From: Glossina fuscipes
Taxonomy: Eukaryota > Arthropoda > Insecta > Diptera > Glossinidae
NCBI RefSeq assembly: GCF_014805625.2
Contig: NW_023998415.1
Coordinates: 34,604,302-34,668,301, forward strand
DNA length: 64,000 nt
Reading direction: 5' to 3'
The notes under the pieces were generated by a model, which was not told the DNA's origin, did no database searches, and saw only the letters and a list, made by a program, of their open reading frames with translations. The position numbers and the translations under genes are program-made. Shown here piece after piece: positions 14,580 to 26,661 of this stretch (the first letter of the stretch is position 1; every line of letters begins with the position of its first letter).

Positions 14580-14882
14580 AAGAGAATGTGGAAGAATATT
14601 TGAATACGTGAAAGGCTAGTTTTATAGTCCTGGCATGGTGAACTAATCGTAAAAATTAAACAAGCAATGTATTTTACTGAGCGGCGTGCATGAGTTTCCA
14701 AGGCTTCTACCATATTTGAATACGAGATCTTCACATTTATGGGTAGGATCGGGAACAATATATACGAGACGGACGAACAAACATAATTAGATCGCATCAT
14801 GATGTCTCTGAAACTTCCTAGCGAATGTTGCGAACATATTGATAAAAGCCGAATACGCTCATCCTTGGGTGATGGGTACAAA
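14580..14882 (-). mobile_element. TIR element, minus-strand copy
   Basis: The plus strand reads GGTGATGGGTACAAAAG at 14865-14881, the reverse complement of the family 5' terminus. Going down the minus strand come GCGTATTCG, GTTCGCAACATTCGC, GAAGTTTCAGAGACATC and a GTTCGTCCGTCTCG stretch, matching the module order of the plus-strand copies. The inner boundary is uncertain. Confidence 0.45.
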
Positions 14883-16295
14883 AGTATCTCATTCCGAAAC
14901 TTCAAAGCGATTGTTCAAAACGACTTCTTTTCAATTTGCATTTATTTGCTATATCTTGAAAATAATATGTCTTAGTGGAAAATCGAAAATATTCCTTAAA
15001 ATACCCCCGAGTCGCACCGAAGTCAATAATTTTAACGTCTCCCACGCACCTCCTTAGCTATAAGCATGTAAATTAAGTGGCCATGTTGTTAACGCAAACT
15101 TATGCCAGATATGCGGTTTGCATCAGAATCCCTTAAATTTACTGTACTTGACTACGACGTTATCATATCCAATTTTTTACAAAAATATTTTTTGTCTTTT
15201 TTTTTTAACACTAAAATGTATGATTAATAACTTTCTCGAATATTGTCATTCAATCAATTTTCCTTCCATATGAAAAAAAATTGTCAAAAATATGGTTGCT
15301 TTTTGGCTATCACTATGGTGCAGCGGTACACTGGTATTACAGTGGTATGGCATAGAGTTATAGATAAGATTTTTATTTTTTTTATTTTTATTGCAGATGT
15401 CAACATGAATTTCTCTTTTAATAACATCACGTAAATCAATGCCCTTGGATTTCTGTAAAAATTCAATCGTGCAATTACAGTTTTTGCCAGCTTTCCACAT
15501 CCAAATCTGGTCTTATTTCACCAAAAACATGAATAATTTTGGTGAAAAAGGTCGTTGAGAGTTCGTGATTTATTGGAGTAAGCCAGTGCTCCAGCATAAT
15601 CCCAAAGGAAAAAATCCGATAGACTTATGTCGCATGATATTTTTCGCAAGATCGCAGAGGCCATATATCATGCGAGTCGAAATCTTCGAATTTTCGCCAC
15701 AAAAAATCAATTATCACGCTGCTCTAGTGCCGTGCATTGAGGGCAACTGTAATCCGATTTTCATGTTCAAAAATGAAATTTTCAGCCCGCATATCTTACC
15801 CCCAACCTTATTTTTCCACCTATTTTTCTACCTATATAAGCGTCCTTTGGGAAGTTCTTTCCTAAAATCAAAGGGTTAATGATCCTTATTTTCTGCATAT
15901 AAACTTCATTCCACGTACAGCACGAAATGCATCCGTGGATTCATTGCTTTCGTAATAAGTCTTCATAATTTCTATATGCTACAAAAAGTCGCAAGGTCCA
16001 AATAATGTGCTGATCCAAATCTCAATCAAGTGATCTTGCCGAAGCATGGAATAATCTCTCAAAATATACGAAGATTATGGCACCGTTTCCTCTTTCGAAT
16101 AACAATGCAATGGACGAATTGGTGCAATGAGGGGGATCACATAAAAACACCTATTAGGCAAGTGTTTAAGACGCTAGTGTTCGCCACTCAGGTGTAGATG
16201 AGACACTGACGCACGGAGGAAAGATTTATGATAGCCATTGTTATACTTTAAACTACGCTACGTTGCAGATTAACTCGGACGGACACATTATACTG

Positions 16296-16336
<41 letters not shown>

Positions 16337-17814
16337 TATTTTTTTTTTTTTGTTTTTTGAGACTATGGACGATATTTCAATCGTATAATAGCTCTGGGAT
16401 AGAGTTAAACAATTAAAGAAAGTAAGAAATCCTTCGACATGTTATTGGAAATATTACTTGTTGTGAAGAAACATTTTAATATTTGAAGTGTAAATTTCTA
16501 TAAAATTTTTTCTTATGGTTTTCAATAAGTTGTTGTTATTATAAGCCAACTCCATTATGGGTAAAGGATGTAAGAACAACACCAATAATAAGAAATAAAA
16601 TGTAATGTGTTCTCATGGTCCCTGTTCGCATACGATTCAATGAAAACAAACATATAAACAAGAAAATATACACAACGAAACACAGACACCTCTTCACAAC
16701 CAAGCGCGCAGACACACTCGCCCTTACCAGACGATATTTTTCCAGGTTTACTACAGTTATTGTGTACAGTGGTAATTTAAAGGCACTAGTAATGAATATA
16801 TACTTTCGCGACGTAACATATATATATATATATATATATGTCTCGGTGCATAGTCATTTTACATATATACAACTTTGCAATTTTATGTAAGCAAACGTTT
16901 ACAGTATGTATGTACAAGTTCTATGAAAAGTTCTATGAAAAGTGTGCTGTGCTTAAGGAGCGTCTTCTTCTATTTTGCTCCTTTTGACCAACATTATCGC
17001 ACTAACTATTAGAAAAACTTTCGATTACCATTGGACGCGTTTTCATGTTTACGTATATTTCTTATGCTACATATATATTTGCACGTACACATCATCGTTA
17101 TCCTTTGGGCCGCACACACGCAGAGAGCAAACTTTTCTCGATTTTAAGGATATTAGTCAAGGAAAGGCTAAGCTAGACAACATGCGCACACACGCAATCC
17201 TACTATATAAGTATTATTCGATCTTTCGGTATATTTTCAAATAATAAACATGTCATGTTCGTGTGTAGCCGCCTTTGGGCATTTATATTAAGAGGACAAC
17301 ATTGATTTCCCAGGTGTTACTCTCGTGAAATGTACGCCCACATATACACAAATACACACAACATGCTTACATGAAACTACAAAGAACTTTTAGAAAAATG
17401 AATAAAGAGTTTATTCCGTAACCGTTGGCTTTATGTACATTTCATTCCTGTTTATATATATATATATATATATATACGTACGTACGTGTGCGTTTATAAA
17501 CAAATACTTTGTAGAAGTGTGTTTAAATTGAATTTGAAATTATTGACTCAGTCACTCACATGATATTTACCATTGAGTTTATAAATGTGTTTGTACAAAA
17601 GTTTAGCTATTGTTCTATTGATTGATTGACATTTTACAAATTTTGTGTAAATGTGTAAACTACGCGCATCAAAAAAAAACGTATATTTTATTATAACATA
17701 TTCAAAATGAAAGTCAAGAAAAGAAAATATAAAGTATTAAAGAGAACATGTTGATAATGAATTTTTAATTAAATCCTAATTTTACGCAAATAAAGCAAAG
17801 AGCAATAACGACCA

Positions 17815-17884
17815 CGATAGATAAATAGATAGATAGATAGGTAGAGAGATAGAGAAAGATATGGAGAAAGAGATGGAGAGATAA
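17815..17884. repeat. GATA/GAGA purine-rich microsatellite
   Basis: GATA units followed by GAGA-type units. Lies just upstream of a TIR element copy. Confidence 0.85.
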
Positions 17885-17934
17885 TATGCTTGCCTGCTGA
17901 TGTAGACAGTATCGGAGCGAATACGCAAACGTCT

Positions 17935-18673
17935 TATGCCCAACACCGAAGTATGACAGGTATATTCATTTTGTCGAAACTTTCGCAACGCCCAGAAGGG
18001 AACTTCAGAGACCCACAAAAAGTATGTATGTTCTTGATCAGCATAAAATTCTATCTGTGTAATGTCTGTTATAAGCATCTTTCTGGCTGCAAAAGTGAAG
18101 TGATCAGCTTCAAATTTGGAAATTCCTACACGCAAGTTGAAAATAGGCCGAATCGATCGTGGAACACACCTACACTATAACTGGTACAACCAGAAGAATA
18201 ACAAATTAATTTGTGACCTGCGCAAAAATGATAGAAATTGACCATCACACCTACCCAATATTATAGCGCATTACAGGTTAACCTTTTTTTTTCATTATCT
18301 AATGGGCAGAAACAAGCTTCAAAATCCCGATAGTGTATAAACATTTCGCCCATTTTCATATTCGAAATCCATGGAAGCATTTCCGTCTTGTCAACTATAT
18401 ACTATCTGGGATACGTATTATCGCCGTTGCAAGGAAGAAAATATCCTCAACAAATTCGCAAGAGAGTTTACAAGTGGCCCAAACAGGTCGAAGAAGACGC
18501 CTCTAACGTCCACACCTCTACGCAGCAAAAGCTGTCAATACCTTCGCTTTTCGTGTCTTTGGCTCGTTGCTAGCCAACTAGCTAGACGCCAACTCAATCT
18601 TACGCAATATCCAAATTTATATTTTTGTCCTTTTTTTCAATCTTTTATAGAATAACGGTGATGGGTACAAAAG
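17935..18673 (+). mobile_element. TIR element, possibly with internal insertion
   Basis: The 5' end CTTATGCCCAACACCGAAG is a degenerate form of the terminus. It is followed by GGTATATTCATTTTGTCG, CTTTCGCAACGCCCAGAAGG, CTTCAGAGACCCACAAAAAG and TTCTTGATCAGCAT. The 3' end ATAACGGTGATGGGTACAAA (18652-18671) is its inverted partner. It is longer than the 28973 copy. The segment around 18370-18600 is not found in the other copies and may be a later insertion. Confidence 0.55.
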
Positions 18674-20457
18674 ATTCGAACATAATCGAATATAATTTTC
18701 TCACTTGTTTAACTTAAACTTTAATTATGTCATCTCGACTGAAATTCATGTTTATTGCATGCCAACAAGAAAATAAAAATAAAAAACAAAAATAGGTTAA
18801 GCAATAAAGGAGTATAGAGAATTTATGAAACAATAATTTCGTTTCTTTAGAAGCTCTAAAAACTATTATTAAAATAATTTACAGTTTATATATCGTATAC
18901 CGTATACCACTTGTGATAAAGACATATCAAATTTGTGCCTTCTTCTCTCGAGTCAGAGTCATTTTCCGAATTGATTTACACGTGACAGTCCGTTTGTTCG
19001 TCTGTCCGTCCGATGGCTGTTTAATCGACAAACTGCGATTTTTTGAAGTTTATATGTTGTGTGTTAATCCAAAAACGTGCTCCATTTGAAATCGATGCGG
19101 TTAGGCTTTTTTTGAACACCAGTCGTATATGGAACATATTCCGACAGTATATGCTGCATTATATGCTATTATGTATATTTTTTCAACATTTCGCTAAAAA
19201 ATAATATTCTAGGATTAAAAGGACATAAATGTGCAAAATTTGTATCGAATAGAACCGTTTATTAAACTTTTTCCCACAAGCTTTCGTACGTCAGTAAGTT
19301 TTCACTTTTACTCGTTTATGATGAGAGTTTGTACAAATATATATGTTTGGTAACCTTGGACGACATAGATTTGTGTCCCGAATCTATTCCTATGTGGGAA
19401 GTTTTTTTTTTTTTTTTTGAGAAGTCGGCTTTTGCATGGCCACGAGGTTCGGGATGCCATATCTTATGGCGAAACGGTAGGTGCTATTTAATCATCAGCG
19501 TTGCCTAATTATGATATGTTAATTTGTTCAAATACAATTTCGAAAATTTAAAGTATAATTCAATCCACTTCCGTACACACACACACACACACATACCCTT
19601 CATGTTGATTACACTATAACCGGAAAGCTTCTATGCATTTAAATGCATATGAGCCGACATTGGTTACATGAAAGCGCATACAGCTTAAATCAACCGTATT
19701 TTGTAAGGTACAGGTATATGTGTTATATGTGCAAAAATTTCATTCATAATATTATTACATTTTGACATGTCGGTAATGAAAATAAAGCAAAAAAAAAAAA
19801 AACACCAATGATTTTCTGAAGTCGCTAACTAATCCGTTAAGCTTGTAACGTTATGTAAAACTGAGACAAAATTTTCTCCTAAAAAACTAGCGCATATATG
19901 CGCCGTGTACAGGTCGATGTGGGAGACAATGCAAAATCAACAAAATATAAATTTTGTGCAATTTAAACGAAATTATTACGCAAATCCGACGTAGCGTATA
20001 TTCGCAGGACACGGACGCACTAAGATTTTTTGATAGCCAGATCATCAGGATAATAAAATTGAGTTTGAAAGTGAAAGATATCAGGAAATTTGCGCATTTT
20101 TCCATTTTCCATTTCCTTTTTTCTTTTTTCTTTTTTTTTTTTTTGGTAGGTAGGCAAAGGTTTGCAGGCAAAGGTTTTTATACTTTGATCAATTCATTAT
20201 TAGTAGTAGTATGAGGCATTACGGTAGGACAAAAGTTTTATTACGCTTCAGTTTCTCTATAACCAGTAATTTGATATTTTTATATAATAAAATCTTAGTC
20301 GATGCCCAAGTTATCTATGACGAAAATTTCTACTCATCAGATTTTTCATTATTGCATTTTAGAAACACTCGATATTATTGAACTAATTAAAATACTTTAA
20401 AATAACTCATCGTTTAACTAACATTAGTATGCAAAGCGAGCGCTTTTGTTAAAATAC

Positions 20458-20488
<31 letters not shown>

Positions 20489-20695
20489 CAGCATCAGCAC
20501 TGTGTCGAAGAATGAGCATATCGTTTCGAATAAACAGCAATATCAAACGTCATCATGTTTATGCGTGCAAAACTTTTACTAAATCTGTTATCGCCGATCA
20601 ATACTGATAAAAAGTAAAGCGATATATTGGGATAGAGTTTTCATATATATATGACATACATTCATATAAGAATTTAAAACTTAATGTTTATACAC

Positions 20696-20736
<41 letters not shown>

Positions 20737-20869
20737 TTTAGTTTTAGTTTTATATACGTATATCGTAAAAAGCTTAAAACAATGACATTTTTTCCGCAAA
20801 AAATATTTCAACTTTCATATAAACTATCAATCAAATAAACTTTTTTTTTTTTTTTTATTTACACACACT

Positions 20870-20911
<42 letters not shown>

Positions 20912-22508
20912 CATATATGAACATACAATCATAAATTGAGAGGTCTCGTTGCAGGCATAACTAGCATTTTTTATTTAAAAGTATTTTTTGTTAACGAGTT
21001 ATGAAAAATTGCATAAAAAACTCGCATTGCGAAATAGCTGGGATATCAACTTTATTTGCGAACATATTCTAAACAAGCGCAATAAATTTTAATATAAAAT
21101 ATTTTGTGTTTTCCGAGGCACCACATGTTTCTCATTCGCTGCGATGGACTATTTAACGCAAACAACCAATTAACGTTAGACTGATAAAAATTTACATATT
21201 CCGCAATAGATGAAATTGCTTACTTTCGCTTGCAAATCGTTGCTGATATTTATTGCAAATAATTCTTTATTCAGGCGAAGGCACAGTCGATCAGTTCGAG
21301 TTACTTTCGAGTTTGCCCAATAAATTTAAACTTTGTTTAATTCGCTCAACTTTAGCAAAGCAATTCTATTGATCATCTATTGAAAATCTGTGCTCATCGT
21401 TACCGTGCCGTAGCAGCACGCTTAACAGAGCACATAGCTTACTTTGTCCAGAAAGGGATATGCAGTGATATCGGTAAAGGTTACGTAAAACTTACTTACA
21501 CGGTAACAGCAGCAAGAGGCAAGCAGTTAAGAAATGCGACTATTAAGTGGGCATACCCGGGTACAATTTCCAGCGCGGTAGACGATTTGCTCTAATTGCG
21601 ACAAGGGAGCAAAGATTGTTAAACAAACAAACAAAATAAATGATGAGTTTTTTTTTCTCTTAATTTAATATTTACTTAAGAAATGTTTTATTTTTACGCC
21701 CTACGAGATTTGTGGTACAGGGTTATGTTAAGCTTGTTCAAATGTATGCAAAACACAGGAAGACTTACGATAGGCGAGTCTGTCGCAAGTTTGATTATAC
21801 CGATCGTTTCAGGTTCATTTTCTGAATCTAAATTGGGACTCCAAGGTTAGTGATACTTTTCAAGGCATTATATTATCGACGAGGCGAAGAAAGTGAAACG
21901 ACACAAAGAAAACTTTCACGTTGAAAACTCTTTCTGTCGCATTATTATAATATCGCTGATGGTCGTAACAAATCTATAGGCACTAAAACAAATTTTCATA
22001 AGGAAACGCACATTTTTAAAATAAGGTTTTCTAATACATCAAAAATGGTCTTCAAGGTCTGAGTTTATTGGTCAAGCAAATTCGAATTAGCTTAGATCGA
22101 ATCTAAACTTCCCCCTACAATTGCCATTTGCTCTCGAGCTCGAGCTCATACATAAGCAAACTCGTTACATCAACATTTCATTGCATGGGATAGTGCGTCA
22201 TTGTTAAAAGTGAAAACAAGTGGATTCGTCTTGAGCGTGCAAGGAAAAACTCCTCTCACATCAAAATTTTAAAAATGAATATGTCTCAAGATAAATAACA
22301 CGATCGTACTGGACAAAAAGCGCTACACGACAACGGACGGTCTCGTAAAATATATCGGACTTTAGTCTTAGAATTTATTCTCTGGCTAAATTTATAATAA
22401 TAATAATAATAATAATAGTATTTTCAATTTAATGCAACTACGTATGTATGCAAAAACTTTCTGAACCGATTCTATTGTTCCTACGTTTACAATATCGCAA
22501 TATGGTAT

Positions 22509-22697
22509 GTCTTCTCTCCTCTTCATTTCTCTTCTCTTTTCGTCTTTTCTCTTCCCTTTTCTTCTGTTGTTTCCTCTTCTCTTCTTTTCGCTTCCCTTCT
22601 CTCCTCTTCCTTTCTCTCATCTTCTTTCCTCTCTTCTTCTCTTCTCTTCTCTCCACCTCTCTTCCCTTCTTTTTTCTTCTCTTCTCTTCTGTTCTCC
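22509..22697. repeat. 190-bp TCTTC/TCTCC pyrimidine tract
   Basis: Nearly pure pyrimidine on the plus strand. The Phe/Ser/Leu-rich frames on one strand and Arg/Lys/Glu-rich frames on the other are artefacts of the repeat. Confidence 0.9.
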
Positions 22698-23966
22698 GAC
22701 ATAAATATTTTTTTCAATTAAAGAATTTTTATAAAACTTCACTAATTGCTACTTGATACTTGATAAGAGTAGAAATAATAGTAAAGGAGCGAAACTGTGT
22801 TTGGCTTGGGCTGAAGCTATTATTTATGGGTATGGTTTTTCGAAATGACTGTTAATTATATAAATTTTCCTAATTAAAGTTGTTATTATTTATCTGTTAT
22901 AACTTAATGTAAGTTGTATCGTATAATCCGCGTATACCGTACAAATCTTCAATTATATTTTATCGATATATACTCACCTAATAGGTTTTTATACATCGTT
23001 TTAGTTAGATATAAATTTTTAATGATTGCGATCGACCCATTAGAACGACTCGGTTGTAGAATCGGACATAAAAATTTCAGGTAAAAAAGAACTCTACAAT
23101 CAAAAGGCTTTAATGAAATATTGTTCAGGACAGATGTTACGAAAAGAGTCAAATTGCAAATTGTTCGATAGTAGCGAGCTTAGCTTTGAACCGATTTAAT
23201 TTTAATTTTCAAAGTTAATCTGATGAAGTAGGTTGAATAAAATGTGAGATCAATTGATTAGTAATAATAATAATAATAATTATAATGGTAGAGTTCTGCA
23301 GGAAGAATATTGAATTTTTATTATTTCAATAACACCTACATCAACTAAGGTATATTAAATTTATGCGGGCTTTGAAAGATTGTGATATATATCCAGAATC
23401 ATTTCATTATTTTGGTTAACCAAGTGTTATGTACTCTTGTGTTCAATGGAAAGGCTAGAGATATTTTAGAGATATTTTAATAAAACTGACATACTTTGAT
23501 TAAAGAAAGAACGTTGTTTTAGATAGGACTTTGTCGAACCATTTTAAGAATCGCTTTGCATATAAAAAACGATTTTGTTAAACATTTTGGCGTATTGAAT
23601 GAATGCGAAAAATATTGATTGGACGGGATCACTTTATTAAACGCTCTCGCATATAAATTCTCGCTTTGCAAAAGAAAAAGTATAACACTTTATATGGAAA
23701 TAAGGCGTAACTTTTGGTATCTTATAATAGAAATTGGTCCAATGTTCGATATTTAACAATATACTTAACAACAATATAAGTTTACTTATCGGGTAACCGG
23801 GTTCAATATTTGACTTTTTATTACGAATATAGATGAAGGATTGTATTAGTCGAAATTGTATAAGACACGTTACAGTCAAGTTCACCCGACAATCTATCGA
23901 TTTTTTGCTTACTTCAAATACTTAAAATTATAGTTGAGCCAATGTATATAATTAAGGTAATATATG

Positions 23967-24001
<35 letters not shown>

Positions 24002-25279
24002 ATATATATATATACATACAAGTATTAGATATGTATTAAATATCTAATAGACTTACTAGATATACATATAAATATATATACATAAATATAAGCGCATGTA
24101 TCAAATGTCATGTATTAGTTATATGCATGTATATACTTAATGAAATAGTAATAATTCAGTTAATATATAATTACTTTGTCTGTGGCAAAAGCAATTGAAG
24201 ACAGTTTCGTTTTGATGCGATATAAACAAGTTGATCATATATTACTTGAAATTAAAATAAAATAAAAAAATTTGTGCGAATTTTTTTTTTTTTCGTAATG
24301 AGTATTTGTTACTTATCTTTTGTCGCGAATTTTTATTTAATTTTGCTTCGCACTTTTTTCAAGGAGATGCATATGCGAACGCATATATTATGTATCTGCA
24401 TATTTTCTTACCTAATATATACATATATATGTAATGTATGTAATAAATTGAATTCGTAGACTAAAGTTTGAAATTCTTACTCATATATCTGGTATCATTC
24501 TTGCATGGCTACCTTCCGCTTACCTCTCTGCCTCATTTAAGCTTTTCTATTGCTCTCTTTCCTTCCTCTTTAATACAATGCTTAAAAACATTAATTAAAA
24601 ACTTATTTAATTTCTTCTTTTTATATATTTTTAGCAGCGATTGTTTTTAGCAAGATTGTAAAAGTTTATCAAGAAATCTTAGCTAACTTTATCGTGCAAG
24701 GCAAGGACGTGCGTGTTAAAGAACTTCTTCACAAAGTGTTGAAGAAACTGACGTATGTAGATACCTATGCACGCACGCATACAAACATTTGCACCGTACA
24801 ATACAGCAGCGAAAGCGAATGCAATAGTGTTTGATATACGCTAAGAAATTTCTTATCAATTCGCAAATGCATAAAAGTTATTTCGAGAAAGAAAGAAAAA
24901 TTAATATTCCGCGTGTATAAAGAGAGGGAGAAAAACGGAAAAATAAAAAAAAATTAAAAAAAAAAAAAAAACCAAAGCAAAGCAAAAAATCCACTACCTA
25001 CCTTGTCCCCCACCATGGCCGAAAAAAAAGAAAACCAACAACAATAACGGCAAGAAGAGCATTTATCCTGCCCTTAAAAATAAAGGCGAAAAATTTTCGG
25101 TAGTAAATGCAGTAAAAACACACAAGATTGGCAATATATTTTGTCAACAGCAGCAATAGCAATAGCAATAGCGCAAGCAAAACAATAATATTCCGTATTT
25201 GCGATATCATTGTTAGCAATAACAAGCAAGCAGAAAGTAATCCTAAATAACGGCAACAGCAATATCAAACCTACTACAT

Positions 25280-25281
25280 AG

Positions 25282-25356
<75 letters not shown>
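25280..25356. repeat. Poly(A) followed by (TA)n
   Basis: About 40 A and then about 17 AT units, roughly 380 bp before the first coding ATG. The A-run next to (TA)n may mark an old retroposed tail. Confidence 0.9.
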
Positions 25357-25360
<4 letters not shown>

Positions 25361-25734
25361 ACACCTACTACATCTATAGCATTGCGTTGTATGTGTCATT
25401 TTGTGTAGTAATCGTGTAGAAACTCTTACTCAAGAAATAAGAGCATTTGGCCTTTAACTAAACAGAAATATATTGCATTTGCGAGGCAAAAAAGGAACAA
25501 AATAAATAAATAAATATAAATAAAAAGGAAAAAAATAAATAAATAAATAAATGAAACACAAAATAGAGGAGCAATTCCTTCGCTTAGCACAGGAACACCT
25601 TCTCTTTTCGGTTAACGTAAATGCGGAGATTTTTGGCTTTAATACTGCCTATGCAGCATCGTGGCAATAGTTACATCGATACAAACATCGACACAATACA
25701 TAGAATTTTTGTGCCAGTTCAAATTTGGTAATCT

Positions 25735-26661
25735 ATGGGAAAGTGTATATCGAAAAATCCAACCAGTCTAACGATAGCTACAATATCTGAAAAGAATTTG
25801 GCAGCAGCCAGCCATATATTGGGTAAATATTCCGAGAGCTCAGAGTATGTCGCACTTAAAGATGGCCAAGGGAATCAATTGTACGAATACATTGCTGTCA
25901 ACGATAGAACGAATGGCAATGTTGTTGTCATCACGGCCGACTGCCAAGATAGCGAACAAAATGAAAAACAAAAGCAAAAACAAGAGGGACAGAAACGGCA
26001 ACACGAATCCTACGTAGCAAATAATAACCAGGAAATAATCGTTGAAAATATTTGCACAGATTCAACGGACCGTTACACTTGTGTTGCCATACAGCAAAAG
26101 ATTGAATGCGATGACAAGGCTAATATTACAACTTATAATGATGAGTATGATGACGTCGTTGAGTCTCTATTAGATGTTGGCAAACATATAGCTACTATGA
26201 GTTTCTCGTCTTCATCTTCGTCTTCGTCGTCGTCGTCGTCGTCGTCTTCTTATGTCGCTGCGACTGCTAATCTTACTGTTACTCCTGCAGTCGCTATTTG
26301 TAGCAATATTAGTCCGAGTAAGCTTTACGATTATGATGTCCACCTTGCCAATAGCAATAACAATAATCATAATTACTATACTGACATACAACATTCTATG
26401 GTTCAGTTACGTTTATATCGCCAAAAACAATGGCAAGAACAACAGCAACAAATACAAATGCAGCGAATAACATCCGACCAGGATAAAATAGATGCTTACG
26501 ACAGTTATAATATCAAGAATTTTCTCAAGCAACAAAACGTTAAAAAAATTCTTAAACTCTCAGCGACGGCGACATCAGCTTCAAGTAAATTAAAATCTTC
26601 AAATAATTTAAAACATGATTCACCATCAAAGGCTTCTTCCGAATGTGAATGTAGTTTAAAG
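25735..26661 (+). CDS. CCSER-family protein, first coding exon (myristoylated N-terminus)
   Basis: Residues 1-309 of the reconstructed protein. The ATG at 25735 is the first Met after an in-frame TAA two codons upstream. The exon ends phase 0 at AAG|GTAAGT (donor 26662). The protein starts MGKCISK: Gly2, Cys4 and Ser6 fit the N-myristoyltransferase signal with an adjacent palmitoylation site, so this form should be membrane-anchored. The rest is low complexity and Gln/Asn/Ser-rich, with a 15-Ser run at residues 158-172 encoded by 26206-26250. No folded domain is visible, and I see no vertebrate counterpart to this part. Linkage to the downstream exons rests on phase agreement and strand, not on transcripts. 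It could in principle belong to a separate gene, but no stop or poly(A) site supports that. Confidence 0.75.
26206..26250 (+). repeat. Coding TCN microsatellite (15 Ser)
   Basis: A TCG/TCT/TCA run inside the first coding exon encodes 15 consecutive serines. Slippage would change protein length without shifting the frame. Confidence 0.9.

Larger units (their letters stand above)
18690..25700. other. Non-coding DNA upstream of the first coding exon
   Basis: Many (TA)n tracts (20461-20490, 20700-20732, 20873-20908, 23967-24000), (AAT)n at 22394-22417 and a 190-bp pyrimidine tract. From about 25000 the sequence is rich in AACAGCAATAGC-type A/C/G runs, like fly 5' leaders, so part of 25000-25734 may be 5' UTR. 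That is inference. No unambiguous promoter was identified. Confidence 0.45.

Noticed and set aside
21380..21595. 71-codon frame with mixed composition
   Set aside because: Starts within non-coding AT-rich DNA and shows no motif. Only weakly suggestive of transcription, noted with the nearby initiator.
22438..22756. Arg/Lys/Glu-rich minus-strand and Phe/Ser/Leu-rich plus-strand open frames
   Set aside because: Both are translations of the TCTTC/TCTCC pyrimidine tract, not genes.
25074..25364. Minus-strand frame with repeated Tyr-Ile and Phe run
   Set aside because: Translation of (TA)n plus poly(A), upstream of the real first exon.
26212..26470. Frames overlapping the first coding exon in other frames
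   Set aside because: Shadows of the Ser-repeat exon. The frame beginning MGKCISK has the splice-compatible structure.
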